From AC-32 sp963766375 (lineage in GTDB: Bacteria > Actinomycetota > Thermoleophilia > Gaiellales > Gaiellaceae), in contig CAVXZG010000002.1 of NCBI GenBank assembly GCA_963766375.1, forward strand, positions 1 through 64,000: a stretch of 64,000 bases of DNA. Reading direction: 5' to 3'. The first letter of the stretch is position 1; each line of letters begins with the position of its first letter. Shown here piece by piece: positions 26,678 to 35,131 of the stretch. The position numbers were made by a program, and so were the translations under genes. The notes under the pieces are model-generated. The model was not told the origin of the DNA. It saw only the letters and a list, made by a program, of their open reading frames with translations, and made no database searches.

Positions 26678-27280
26678 CCGACAGGCCGGACTTCCGCGAG
26701 CTCGTCGGCGACCTCCCGGACGAGGAGCGCGCGCGGCTCGAGCGCGTGCACGACCTGCTGATTGCCGCGGGCCCGCCGCCCGAGCTGCCGCCCGCGCTCG
26801 TCGAGCCCGACCTCGACCCGCGCGAGGAGAACGTCGAGTTCCTGCCGCGTCGCCGGGCCGGCCTCGTGCTGGGAATCGCCGCGGTGGTCGGAGTCGCTGC
26901 GTTCCTCGGCGGCTTCCTGGCCGGCCGCCAGAAAGAGCCGTTCGCGGAGGTATTCGAGGTCCCGATGCAAGGAACGGCGCAGGCAGCCAACGCGTCCGCG
27001 TCGATCGAGGTCGGCAAGGCCGACGCCGCGGGTAACTGGCCGCTGAAGGTCGTCGTGCGCGGCCTCAAGCCACTCCCGAAGGGCCAGTACTACGAGATGT
27101 TCCTGACGAAGGGCGCACAAGCCGGCCGCGACCTGCGGCACCTTCCGAGTCATTCAGAGCGGCGACAGCGTCCGGCTGAACGCGCCGTACAACTTCCGCA
27201 GCTTCGACGGCTGGGTCGTCACCCTCGAGCGGCCGGGCAGCGGCAAGCACCCCGTCGTCCTCACGACGAAGAGTGTCTAG
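26674..27280 (+). pseudogene. Membrane anti-sigma factor (RskA-like), one frameshift
   Basis: A GTG start overlapping the sigma-factor stop. It has a short cytosolic N-terminal part, a membrane helix (AGLVLGIAAVVGVAAFLGGFLAG, about residues 64-86) and an extracytoplasmic domain. The domain includes LKVVVRGLKPLPKGQYYEMFL and, after a one-base shift near 27,120, AATCGTFRVIQSGDSVRLN and SFDGWVVTLERPGSGKHPVV. The extracytoplasmic part matches anti-sigma-K/RskA-type domains. It likely holds the ECF factor at the membrane until a surface signal. Confidence 0.75.
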
Positions 27281-27285
27281 CCCTC

Positions 27286-27996
27286 CTAGGGCGCCGTGCG
27301 GTCGTTCGCGACGAACGCTGCGTAGGTGACCGGCATGCGCTGCTCGAGGAACAGCTCGCACGCCTCCGCGTAGCGGCGGATCTCGCGCTGTGCCGTCTCC
27401 GAGTTGCGCAGCGAGACGAAGTTCATCAGGGCCCGCGCGTTGACCGTCCAGTAGAACTCGGTGTAGGCCCCGACCGGCAGCACGGCCCGCGCCAGCTCAC
27501 GCGCAACGCCCTGCTCGACCAGCTCCTCGTAGGTCCGGTACGCGGCCTCGTAGACCTCCTTCAGCCGCTCGCGTGTCGTTTCGGCGAGCTCGGGCTCGAC
27601 CGGCTCGAACGAGTACGACCCGGGCTTGCCGACCTGCGTCCGCACGTCCTCGGGCGCAGGCACGTAGAAGTCGTCGGTCGCCCGCGCGTAGCGCATCGAG
27701 AACTCGTTGAACGAGCCGATCCGGTGCCGGAACCACTCGCGCGCGACGAAGATCGGCGTGCGCACGTGAAAGCGGAACGAGTTGTGCTCGAACGGCGTCC
27801 CGTGCCGCTCGCGCATCAGGAAGCGGATCAGGCCCTCGTCGGCCTCGTCCATCTCGTCGACGCGCCGGGCAAAGCTGACCCGCGCGCCGTTCACGACCGA
27901 GAGGTCGTCGGCCATCGCGTCGTCGAGCCGCACGAAGCCGTGATCGAGGACGGGAACGGTGTTGTCGGGTATCACTTCGGGAGTCGTGACCGCCAC
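27286..27996 (-). CDS. thyX: FAD-dependent thymidylate synthase ThyX
   Basis: A protein of about 236 residues with the ThyX motif RHRIGSFNEFSMRY. It also contains LDHGFVRLDDAMADDLSVVNGARVSF and the C-terminal RALMNFVSLRNSETAQREIR. ThyX makes dTMP from dUMP with methylene-THF, NADPH and FAD. The GTG at 27996 is chosen; an upstream ATG at 28029 would overlap the divergent DUF72 gene. Confidence 0.92.
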   Translation of the reverse strand: MAVTTPEVIPDNTVPVLDHGFVRLDDAMADDLSVVNGARVSFARRVDEMDEADEGLIRFLMRERHGTPFEHNSFRFHVRTPIFVAREWFRHRIGSFNEFSMRYARATDDFYVPAPEDVRTQVGKPGSYSFEPVEPELAETTRERLKEVYEAAYRTYEELVEQGVARELARAVLPVGAYTEFYWTVNARALMNFVSLRNSETAQREIRRYAEACELFLEQRMPVTYAAFVANDRTAP

Positions 27997-28657
27997 GCGG
28001 GCGAGTGTACCGGGGGCATATGTCGGCACCTCCGGCTGGTCCTACCCCACCTGGCGCGACGGGTTCTACCCCGAGAAGGCGCGACCGGCGGACTTCCTGC
28101 GCCTCTACTCGGAGCGCCTGCCGTCGGTCGAGCTGAACACGAGCGCGTACCAGCTGCCGTCCGAGGAGCGCTTCAGCTCGTGGGCGGAGCAGGTGCCGCC
28201 GGACTTCCGCTTCGCGGTCCGGATGCCGCGTCTGATCACGCACGGCTCGAGACTGGGGCTCGTCGGCACGTTCTGCGAGCGAGTGCGGTTGCTGGGCGAG
28301 AAGCTCGGCCCTGTGCTCGTGGTGCTGGATCGCCCGCGGGACGACGGCTTTCTGACGCTTCTGCAGGGCTCGATCGACCCGGAGCTGGAGTACGCGTTCG
28401 ACTTCCGGCACGAGTCCTGGGCCGAGGCGGACGTGCCGGTGCGCGTCAACTCGCTCGAGGGCGAGGCGCCGTTCCGCTACCTACGCCTGCGTGAGCCGCC
28501 GTACGACGAGGCCGCCCTCGCAGGCTGGGCGCAACGGCTACAGCCGCTGCTCGACGAGGGCGTGCGCGTCTACTGCTACTTCAAGCACGAGGACGAGCCG
28601 ACCGGCCCGCTCTACGCGGAGCGGCTGCTCGAGCTTCTCGACCGCTCAGGGAGCTAG
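27986..28657 (+). CDS. DUF72 family protein
   Basis: A TIM-barrel-like DUF72 protein: YVGTSGWSYPTWRDGFYPEK, SERLPSVELNTSAYQLPSEE, FRFAVRMPRLITH, LEYAFDFRHESWAEADVP and VYCYFKHEDEPTGPLYAERL. The family is widespread, with no established reaction. The 5' end is uncertain: GTG 27959 or 27986 in a region overlapping the ThyX start; the conserved domain begins at YVGTSGW. The gene overlaps the convergent LD-carboxypeptidase by 12 bases. Confidence 0.85.
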   Translation: MTATRASVPGAYVGTSGWSYPTWRDGFYPEKARPADFLRLYSERLPSVELNTSAYQLPSEERFSSWAEQVPPDFRFAVRMPRLITHGSRLGLVGTFCERVRLLGEKLGPVLVVLDRPRDDGFLTLLQGSIDPELEYAFDFRHESWAEADVPVRVNSLEGEAPFRYLRLREPPYDEAALAGWAQRLQPLLDEGVRVYCYFKHEDEPTGPLYAERLLELLDRSGS

Positions 28658-29599
28658 GAGTGCAGCCTCGTCGATCGTGAGCGTCAGCGCGTCCGCGTCG
28701 ACGGTCGCTTCGACACCGAGTGGAAGCGTGGCGAGGCTCTCCCCGTGTCCCAGGGGCAGGCCGTAGAGCACCGGGATACCGAGCCCGCCAAGGCGGTCCT
28801 CGAGCACGTTCTCGAGCGTCTTCGACCGCGGCGCCGAGGTGTGCTCGTGCCACTCACAGCCAGCAAGCTCTCCGACGACGATGCCCCGCACTCCTTCGAG
28901 CTTGCCGACCTGCGCCAGGTAGAGCAAGGCTCGGTCAATCCGGATCGGAGCGGTACCGATCTCCTCGAAGAAGAAGATCGCGCCGTCGAGGTCGGGCTCC
29001 CACGGGGTGCCGATCGTGTAGATGAAGTCGACCAGGCACCCGCCGACCAGGCGACCGGTCGCGCTGCCGCCCGCGATCGCGATCACCGTCAGACGCTCGC
29101 GATCCTCCGGTACCGGACCAGTCGTCTCTCCGGCGAGCACCTGTAGGAACCGATCGGCCGTGAACGGGGAAGGCGAAGGCTCGCCGAACATCGTTAGGCT
29201 CGGCCCGTAGAAGGTCGCCAATCCCGCGCGCGCCAGCAGCGCCGCGTGCAGCGCCGTGATGTCGGAAAGGCCGACGAATGCCTTCGGCGTCTGTGCGATC
29301 GCGTCGAAGTCGAGCAACGGGATCACCTGCGCGGAGCCGTAGCCGCCGCGCATCGTCTGGATCGCGTCGATCTCCGGGTCGGCGAACGCAGCCTGCAGAT
29401 CGCGGGCACGTACCTCCGGGCTGCCGGCGTGCCAGCCGTCCTGCTCGAGCGCTCCGGGCATGAGCCTGACGCGGTAGCCGTTCGACTCCCACCAGGCGAT
29501 TCCGCGCTGCACCTCCGCGCGCGTCTCCGGCGGGCTTCCCGGCGAGACGACGCCGATCGTGGAGCCCGGCGGTGCAGCGCGGGCGATCAACGCTCTCAT
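28646..29599 (-). CDS. LD-carboxypeptidase (peptidase S66)
   Basis: A 317-residue enzyme with IGVVSPGSPPETRAEV, RGGYGSAQVIPLLDFDAI, the nucleophile Ser112 in VGLSDITALHAAL, and the later DGAIFFFEEIGTAPIRIDR and LPLGHGESLATLPLG with the catalytic His. S66 enzymes trim the D-Ala of the peptidoglycan tetrapeptide (LdcA) or process microcin-like or cell-wall peptides. There is no signal peptide, so it is likely cytosolic in cell-wall recycling. Its ATG overlaps the stop of a small upstream gene by one base. Confidence 0.88.
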   Translation of the reverse strand: MRALIARAAPPGSTIGVVSPGSPPETRAEVQRGIAWWESNGYRVRLMPGALEQDGWHAGSPEVRARDLQAAFADPEIDAIQTMRGGYGSAQVIPLLDFDAIAQTPKAFVGLSDITALHAALLARAGLATFYGPSLTMFGEPSPSPFTADRFLQVLAGETTGPVPEDRERLTVIAIAGGSATGRLVGGCLVDFIYTIGTPWEPDLDGAIFFFEEIGTAPIRIDRALLYLAQVGKLEGVRGIVVGELAGCEWHEHTSAPRSKTLENVLEDRLGGLGIPVLYGLPLGHGESLATLPLGVEATVDADALTLTIDEAALLAP

Positions 29600-29895
29600 T
29601 AGCTGATCTCGTCGATCACCTCGTAGAAGCCGTCGGCGCCGATCGACTCGATGTACGGCGCCATCTCTGCGTTGCGCGCCTTCTGCTCCTCGGCCATCCC
29701 TTCTGCGCGCATCTCGTCCATCGACCGGTCGGTCAGGCCGAAGGCGATGATCTCGTCCGGGTCGTTGAGGTTTCGGAGGATGTAGGCGTGGACGCCCTTG
29801 GGCCAGTTCTCCGGGTCGCCTTCCCAGGCGGCGCGCCAGTCCTCGTAGCTGCCGGACTTGAGCTTGCGCACGGTCAGCGCTGCGTACTTCGCCAT
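29599..29895 (-). CDS. Small conserved protein, ABM/ferredoxin-like
   Basis: A 98-residue protein: AKYAALTVRKLKSGSYEDWRAAWE, GVHAYILRNLNDPDEIIAFG, MAPYIESIGADGFYEVIDEIS. The length and the alternating strand/helix pattern resemble a dimeric alpha-beta barrel (ABM-like). I cannot assign a function. It is translated next to the LD-carboxypeptidase (TAATG overlap), so they are probably in one operon, after the aminotransferase gene. Confidence 0.6.
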   Translation of the reverse strand: MAKYAALTVRKLKSGSYEDWRAAWEGDPENWPKGVHAYILRNLNDPDEIIAFGLTDRSMDEMRAEGMAEEQKARNAEMAPYIESIGADGFYEVIDEIS

Positions 29896-29906
29896 CTCGG
29901 GTCCTC

Positions 29907-31044
29907 CTAACTCGGGGTCCCGGCGATCCTACTCCCGGCGATCTCGGAGATCTGCTCGACCGTGTAGCGCAGCTCGTCGTCGGTGTTGAAGAAATGCGGC
30001 CCGAGCCGCAAGCCGACGTCGGGGCGGTAGTCGCAGAGGATGCCGCGCGCGGCGAGCTCCTGGTCGACGCGCTCGAAGTCCGGCGTGCGCACGACGACGG
30101 TGCCGCCGCGCCGGGCCGGGTCGTGCGGGCTGCCGACCTGGAAGCCGGCCTCTCCGAGGAGCTCGACGAGCAGCGCCGTCTGCTCGACGGAACGCTCGCG
30201 GATCCGCTCGACGCCGACCTCCTCGATCACGTCGTAGCCGGCGGTCGCGGCGTAGAGCGCGGGCACGTTCGGCGTCCCGGTGAGGAAGCGCGCCGCTCCC
30301 TCCGCGTAGTCCTGCTCGGGCTCGAAGTCGAAGGGGCGCGCGTGCGCCTGCCAGCCGGTCAGGGAGGGCTCGAGGCTCGCAGCGAGGTCGGGCCGCACGT
30401 AGAGCCACCCGGCGCCGGGGCCGCCGCAGAGCCACTTGACCGACCCGCCGACGGCGAAGTCCACGCCGAGCGCCGTCACGTCGAGCGGCACGGTCCCGAC
30501 CGACTGGTACGCGTCGAGCACGACCAGCGCGCCGTGCTCATGCGCTCGCTCGACGATCGCCTCGACGTCCTGGATCTCGCCCGTCTTGAAGAGCACGTGC
30601 GTCGCCGGCACGAGCAGCGTCCGGTCGTCGATCGCCTCCACCACGCCCTCGTCGTCCAGCGCCACGACCACGTCGGCGCCCCGCTGTGCCTGGTAGAGGT
30701 AGCGCACCGAGGGGAAGTTCCCCTCCTCGTAGACGATCCGCCGGCGCGGGCCGTCGAAGCCGAAGCACGAGAGCACGACCGCCTCGGCGATGGTGACGTT
30801 CTGGTGCATCGAGACGGTCCCGGGCGGAGCGCCGATCAGCCGCGCGATCTGGTCGCCGACGGTCAGCGGCAGCTCCCACCAGCCCTCGCCCCAGGCTCGG
30901 ATGCCGCGGGTCTTCCAGTCGCGCGCGTACTGCAGCACGCGCTCCTCGGCGGCCGCGGGCATCGCCCCCAGCGAGTGGTTGATCAGGTACGTCGTCTCCG
31001 CGAGGATCGGAAAGCGCTCGCGGTAGTCGAGGAGGTCTCGTCAC
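29907..31044 (-). pseudogene. Class V aminotransferase/kynureninase-like protein, one frameshift
   Basis: The main frame contains VYEEGNFPSVRYLYQAQRGADV, EHGALVVLDAYQSVGTVPLDV and, as PLP Lys, GGSVKWLCGGPGAGWLYVRPD, with NVPALYAATAGYDVIEE and the C-terminal CDYRPDVGLRLGPHFFNTD. This is a class V PLP enzyme of the kynureninase/cysteine desulfurase-like type (about 380 residues). The N-terminus (LLDYRERFPILAETTYLINHS) joins a GTG at 31044 only if one missing base near 31,038 is restored. It is divergent from the subtilase gene. Confidence 0.8.
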
Positions 31045-31206
31045 CGGGCGCGAGTATAGGGACGCCGCTCCGGCTTTCCTGGTCCCCCGAACGAGTGATT
31101 CGGCCCGAGAAATCCCCTATCGGGGTGATAACAGCGGCTCCCTACGCGAATACGGTCGTTTCAGGACGGACTGCGGCCCGCGCCTCGCGCGGGAAAGGGG
31201 AATGGT
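31045..31206. promoter_or_regulatory. Divergent intergenic region upstream of the subtilase, with hairpins
   Basis: The 162 bases between the divergent aminotransferase and subtilase genes hold a compact palindromic block, ATCCCC-TAT-CGGGGTGAT (31112-31129), and a 6-bp stem CCCGCG/CGCGGG (31177-31193). Just downstream is an AAAGGGGA Shine-Dalgarno-like site before the TTG start at 31207. The block has the look of an operator. No known riboswitch consensus was recognised. Confidence 0.35.
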
Positions 31207-32980
31207 TTGCGAGACAAGGACATTGGCAGTAGCTGCGGGGAGACCCGCTCGAGCGGTCTGTGGGGAACAGGACGTGGTGGCAGAGGCTCAGAGGGCCGCA
31301 AGGCGACAGTAAAGCGCGGGCTCCTCGCGCTGCTCGTGCTCGCCCTGGCAGCTCCCCTGGCAGCGAGTGCCGGGTCGGGCGCCAGGAACAACCAGCGAGA
31401 CAGCTACCTCGCGCCTGTGTTGCAGACGGCCGCGACCTCGTCTCCGAACGCCGACGTGCGCGTGATCGTCCAGAGCGACCGCGGCGCGGGCAAGGCGCAG
31501 GACGCGCTCGACGAGTTCGACAACGTCGACAGCACGCGGCTCCAGATCGTCGACGCCGCGGCCGGTGAGATGCGAGCGGGCGACCTGCCTTCGCTCGCCG
31601 AGACCTCGGGGCTTGTGATCGTTCCCGACACGCCCGTCGTCCTCGACGGTTTGGCCGGCGGGCCGAGCAAGAAAACGAAGAAGAAGGACCCACCCGGCCA
31701 GCAGGGAGCGGATTACACCTCCAACGAGCTCTGGACGTCGGCCGTGGGTGTCGATCGTCTCTGGCCGACGCTCCCGAGCTTCGGTCGGCACGGCGCCGAC
31801 ACGCCGTCCATCGCCTTCGTCGACTCCGGCATCGAGGCGAGCAGGAGCGACTTCGCCGGGCGGATTCGCGCGCAGGTGAACATGACCTCCCTGGCCGGAA
31901 ACTCGGCAGGTGACGGACGCGGCCACGGAACGTTCGTCGCGGGTCTGGCGGCAGGGTCCGCATCGGGGCACGCGGGCGCTGCGCCGACGGCGGGCATCGT
32001 GTCGATCGACGTGATGGACGACGAGGGAATGGCGCGCACGAGCGACGTGATCGCTGCCGCCCAGTGGATCCTCCGGAACAAGCAGCAGTACGACATCCGG
32101 GTCGCGAACTTCTCGCTCCATTCGGCGACCCCGAGCAGCTTCCGCTGGGACCCGCTCGACAAGGCGATCGAGAAGCTCTGGTTCGGCGGCGTCGTCGTGG
32201 TCACCTCGTCGGGCAACGATGGAGTCGGCGGCGCTCAGACCCGGGTGGCCAACGGGCCTGCGAACGACCCCTTCGTCATCACGGTGGGAGCCCTCGACCT
32301 GCACAACTCGGTCAACCCGGCTCGCGCCACGGTCGCGCCATGGTCGACGTGGGGTTACACGTATGACGGTTTCGCCAAGCCCGAGGTGACCGCGCCGGGC
32401 CGGAAGCTCGTTGGGCCGATTCCGGCAGGCTCGACTCTCGCCCAGGAGCGCCCGGCGCAGGTGATCCGAACGGCGGCTGGGAGCTACATGGAGCTCTCGG
32501 GCACCTCCCTCGCTGCACCGATCGTCTCCGGGATCGCGGCGGACATCCTGATGCTCCACCCCAGCCTTCACTCCCGACCAGGTCAAGGGTGCTCTGATGG
32601 TTGCGGCGCTACCGCTGCGGCACGTTCCGTCGCGCTCGGCCGGCGTCGGGGAGGTCTTCGCGCCCGATGCTTCCGCGCTGAGCGCGCCCCCGAACCCGAA
32701 CCTCGCCCTGAACAGGTTCGTCGTCCCCGTTGCCGGCGACGGTGCCCTCGCGTTCGACGACGCCGCGTGGGTCGCCGCGGCGCAGGCCTCACCGGCCTGG
32801 GATTCGGTCTCCTGGCTCGACGTCTCCTGGAGCGATGTCTCCTGGAGCGACGTGTCGTGGAGCGACGTCTCTTGGAGCGACGTCTCCTGGAGCGATGTCT
32901 CCTGGAGCGATGTCTCCTGGACGGACGTCTCCTGGAGCGATGTCTCCTGGGCCGACTCGGTCTACGGCGACGTCGGCTAG
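31207..32980 (+). pseudogene. Secreted subtilisin-like protease (S8) with WSDVS-repeat tail, one frameshift
   Basis: The start at TTG 31207 is tentative; a signal peptide (KRGLLALLVLALAAPLAASAG) follows after a basic N-terminus. Next come a pro-region (VRVIVQSDRG) and the S8 catalytic residues: Asp in SIAFVDSGIEAS, His in GRGHGTFVAGLAAG and Ser in ELSGTSLAAPIVSG. An extra base at about 32,570 breaks the frame after LMLHPS; the sense resumes as FTPDQVKGALM. The C-terminus is a pentapeptide array of WSDVS, encoded by 15-bp repeats at about 32,804-32,965. The product is exported and is likely surface-retained. Confidence 0.8.
32804..32965 (+). repeat. Tandem 15-bp repeat encoding WSDVS pentapeptides
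   Basis: About eleven in-frame units, mostly gtctcctggagcgat-like, encode WDSVS, WLDVS, then WSDVS six times, WTDVS, WSDVS and WADSV. Third-base variation between units is visible, so selection acts on the protein. It lies at the very C-terminus of the subtilase gene. A regular Trp every five residues suggests a stacked or wall-contacting structure; the role is not known. It is not a CRISPR array. Confidence 0.85.
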
Positions 32981-34008
32981 CTCAGGCGCTTCAGCAAGCC
33001 GAGCGCCCGCTGGTCCCACGGCACCCGGTGCGTGACGCCCGCCGCGGCGAGTCCCTCGCGGTTTGCCAGGTACCAGTCGTACGTCTCGCAGAGCGCCTGC
33101 TCGTTCGAGAGCCGCGGCGCGTAGCCGAGCAGCCGCTGCGCCTTCGAGACGTCCACGAACGAGTCTCGGTGGGCGGTGCGGTAGTGCCACTCGGCGAGCG
33201 GTGAGAGGCGCGCAAGCTCGAGCGCGCGCAACGCGAGCTCGGCCGGCCGCGCGGGCACGGGCCGCAGGCGGCTGTCAGAGCCGGCGTGGGCGATCAGGCC
33301 CTCCAGGTCGGAGCGAACGGTGCCGAACTGGGTTGCGCCCACGTTGAAGGTCTCGCCCGCCGCATCCGCGCCGGCGGCGCTGACCGTCGCATCCACCAGG
33401 TCCTCGACCGCGAGCAGCTGGTAGCGGTTCGAGCCGTCCCCGAGGATCGGGATGCGGCGCCCCTCGCGGATCCAGTCGAAGAGGATCTCGAAGACGCCGA
33501 GCCGCTCCGGCCCGATGAAGGTCTTAGGGCGCACGATGACCACGCCGAGCCCCCGGCGCCCCGCTCGGCGCGCGACGCGCTCGGCCTCGATCTTCGACTC
33601 GCCATAGGCCCCGACGCCGACGAGCGGCGCGTCCTCGCGCAGTGGGTGGTGCTTCGGGACCCCGTAGACCGCGGTCGAGGAGATCAGCACCGCCCGGTCC
33701 ACGCCTGCTTCGAGGGCCGCCGCGAAGGTGACCGCCGTGCCGTCCACGTTGCTGGAGCGGATCGCCTCGCGCGAAGCCTGAATCGGCAGGGCCGCCGCAG
33801 CGTGCACGAGCACGTCGGCTCCGTCCACGAGGCGAGCGGCCGCGGCCGGGTCGCGCACGTCGCCGCGCAGCTCCTCGACCCCGCGCTCGAGCTCGGCGTC
33901 GTCGAGCGGCGCGAGGTCGAGCGTCCGCACCTCGTGCCCGTCCGCCAGAAGCCGTCGCGCAAGGTGCAGGCCGAGGAAGCCCGCGCCGCCGGAGATCGCC
34001 CACCGCAT
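32977..34008 (-). CDS. NAD-dependent epimerase/dehydratase family protein
   Basis: A 343-residue extended SDR: WAISGGAGFLGLHLARRLL (GxxGxxG), LVHAAAALPIQASRE, LISSTAVYGVP, and the Tyr-Lys pair in VGAYGESKIEAERV. Then VVIVRPKTFIGPERLGVFE and the C-terminal SRLRPVPARPAELALR. It is of the GalE/UDP-sugar epimerase or 3-beta-HSD-like group; the substrate is unknown. The end overlaps the convergent subtilase stop by 4 bases. Confidence 0.85.
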   Translation of the reverse strand: MRWAISGGAGFLGLHLARRLLADGHEVRTLDLAPLDDAELERGVEELRGDVRDPAAAARLVDGADVLVHAAAALPIQASREAIRSSNVDGTAVTFAAALEAGVDRAVLISSTAVYGVPKHHPLREDAPLVGVGAYGESKIEAERVARRAGRRGLGVVIVRPKTFIGPERLGVFEILFDWIREGRRIPILGDGSNRYQLLAVEDLVDATVSAAGADAAGETFNVGATQFGTVRSDLEGLIAHAGSDSRLRPVPARPAELALRALELARLSPLAEWHYRTAHRDSFVDVSKAQRLLGYAPRLSNEQALCETYDWYLANREGLAAAGVTHRVPWDQRALGLLKRLS

Positions 34009-34063
34009 CTCGAACCACGCTAGCGGGAGGAATCCGCGCGCGACGGCAGAACAGGGTCCGTCC

Positions 34064-34966
34064 GTGGCCGGCAGAACCGTCGCCCTGTGCGCGGCCGTGC
34101 TGGCGTCGCTTGCTCTCGGCGCGGCCGCGAACGCTGCAAACCCCCAGATCGCGGGGCTTCAGGTCGCCCTGCGCGCGTACGGCCTCTACGGCGGGCCGAT
34201 CGACAGCATCGCGGGGCCGGGGACGGTGCGCGCGACGAAGGCCTTCCAGCGGCGCTCCGGGCTCGTCGCCGACGGGCGCGCCGGGCCGGCCACGCGCCGG
34301 GCCCTCGGGCCGCTCGGCGCCCCGCTCTACGGCCGGAGGACGCTCCGGCGGCGGATGTTCGGCTGGGACGTCTCCGTGCTCCAGTTCATGCTCGCCCGCC
34401 GGGGTGCGCTCGTGCCGGTCTACGGCTTCTACGACGCCGCCACCGAGCGCGCGGTGCGCCGCTACCAGCGCGCGCGGCGGCTCGCGACGGATGGGATCGC
34501 CGGCCCGCGGACCTTGACGGCGCTCGGCCGCGGCCGGCCTGCGCTGACGCTCGTGAGCCGAAGCGTCCCGGCGCCGCCGCTCGGCGTGCGCGGGCTGCTC
34601 GGCCACTGGGCCCGGATCTACGGCGTCGATCCGAGCCTCGTCCGGGCTCTCGCCTGGATGGAGTCCGGCTTCCAGCCGGGGCTCGTCTCGTCCTCCGGCG
34701 CCCGCGGCGTGATGCAGGTCCTGCCGAGCACGCGCGACTACGTCGAGACGGTGCTGCTCGGCAAGCGGGTGCCGAACTCGGTCTCGGGCAACATCCAGAT
34801 CGGGGTCGTATTCCTGCGCCAGGTCCTGCGCGAGTTCCACGGGAACGTGGAGCGAGCGCTGGCGGGCTGGTATCAGGGGCCGAGCTCGGTCAAGCGCCAC
34901 GGGCAGTTCCGCGGCACGCGGCAATTCGTCGCCAATGTGCTCGCCCTCCGCGACCGAGGGGTCTAG
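34064..34966 (+). CDS. Secreted lytic transglycosylase with two peptidoglycan-binding domains
   Basis: A 300-residue protein starting with GTG, with a signal peptide (VALCAAVLASLALGAAANA). Two PG_binding_1 repeats follow (LQVALRAYGLYGGPIDSIAG and VLQFMLARRGALVPVYGFYD), then an SLT domain with the catalytic Glu in LAWMESGFQPGLVSSSGARG and VMQVLPSTRDYVETVL, and GNVERALAGWYQGPSSVKRHG. It cleaves glycan strands of peptidoglycan, giving 1,6-anhydro ends. It ends in the palindrome shared with the convergent copper gene. Confidence 0.88.
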   Translation: MAGRTVALCAAVLASLALGAAANAANPQIAGLQVALRAYGLYGGPIDSIAGPGTVRATKAFQRRSGLVADGRAGPATRRALGPLGAPLYGRRTLRRRMFGWDVSVLQFMLARRGALVPVYGFYDAATERAVRRYQRARRLATDGIAGPRTLTALGRGRPALTLVSRSVPAPPLGVRGLLGHWARIYGVDPSLVRALAWMESGFQPGLVSSSGARGVMQVLPSTRDYVETVLLGKRVPNSVSGNIQIGVVFLRQVLREFHGNVERALAGWYQGPSSVKRHGQFRGTRQFVANVLALRDRGV

Positions 34967-35131
34967 GAGGGTTTGGCGAAACATCGGCTGTGCCCTCGGG
35001 CCGCCCTGCTCGTCCCGATGCGGCGTCCTCAGTCGCACCGATAGCTAGTGGCTATCGGCACTCCCTGCGGTCCTTGCCTCGGAACGAGCAGAGCACCCCG
35101 AGGACGAGCGACGTTCCGCCAAACCCTCCTA
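34964..35131. repeat. 168-bp imperfect palindrome joining two convergent stop codons
   Basis: TAGGAGGGTTTGGCG at 34964-34978 is perfectly inverted at 35117-35131. The arms stay similar towards the centre, where CCGATAGC (35038-35045) pairs with GCTATCGG (35051-35058) around TAGTG. The two outer ends contain the TAG stop codons of the lytic transglycosylase and of the CopC-CopD gene, so both genes end in the same sequence. It may be a bidirectional terminator or a small inverted element. Confidence 0.8.

Noticed and set aside
31130..31300. c-di-GMP or c-di-AMP riboswitch before the subtilase
   Set aside because: No match to the conserved core of either class could be traced; only hairpins are seen.
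32804..32965. Short regular repeats as a CRISPR array
   Set aside because: The repeats are 15 bp, in frame, without spacers, and encode the WSDVS tail.
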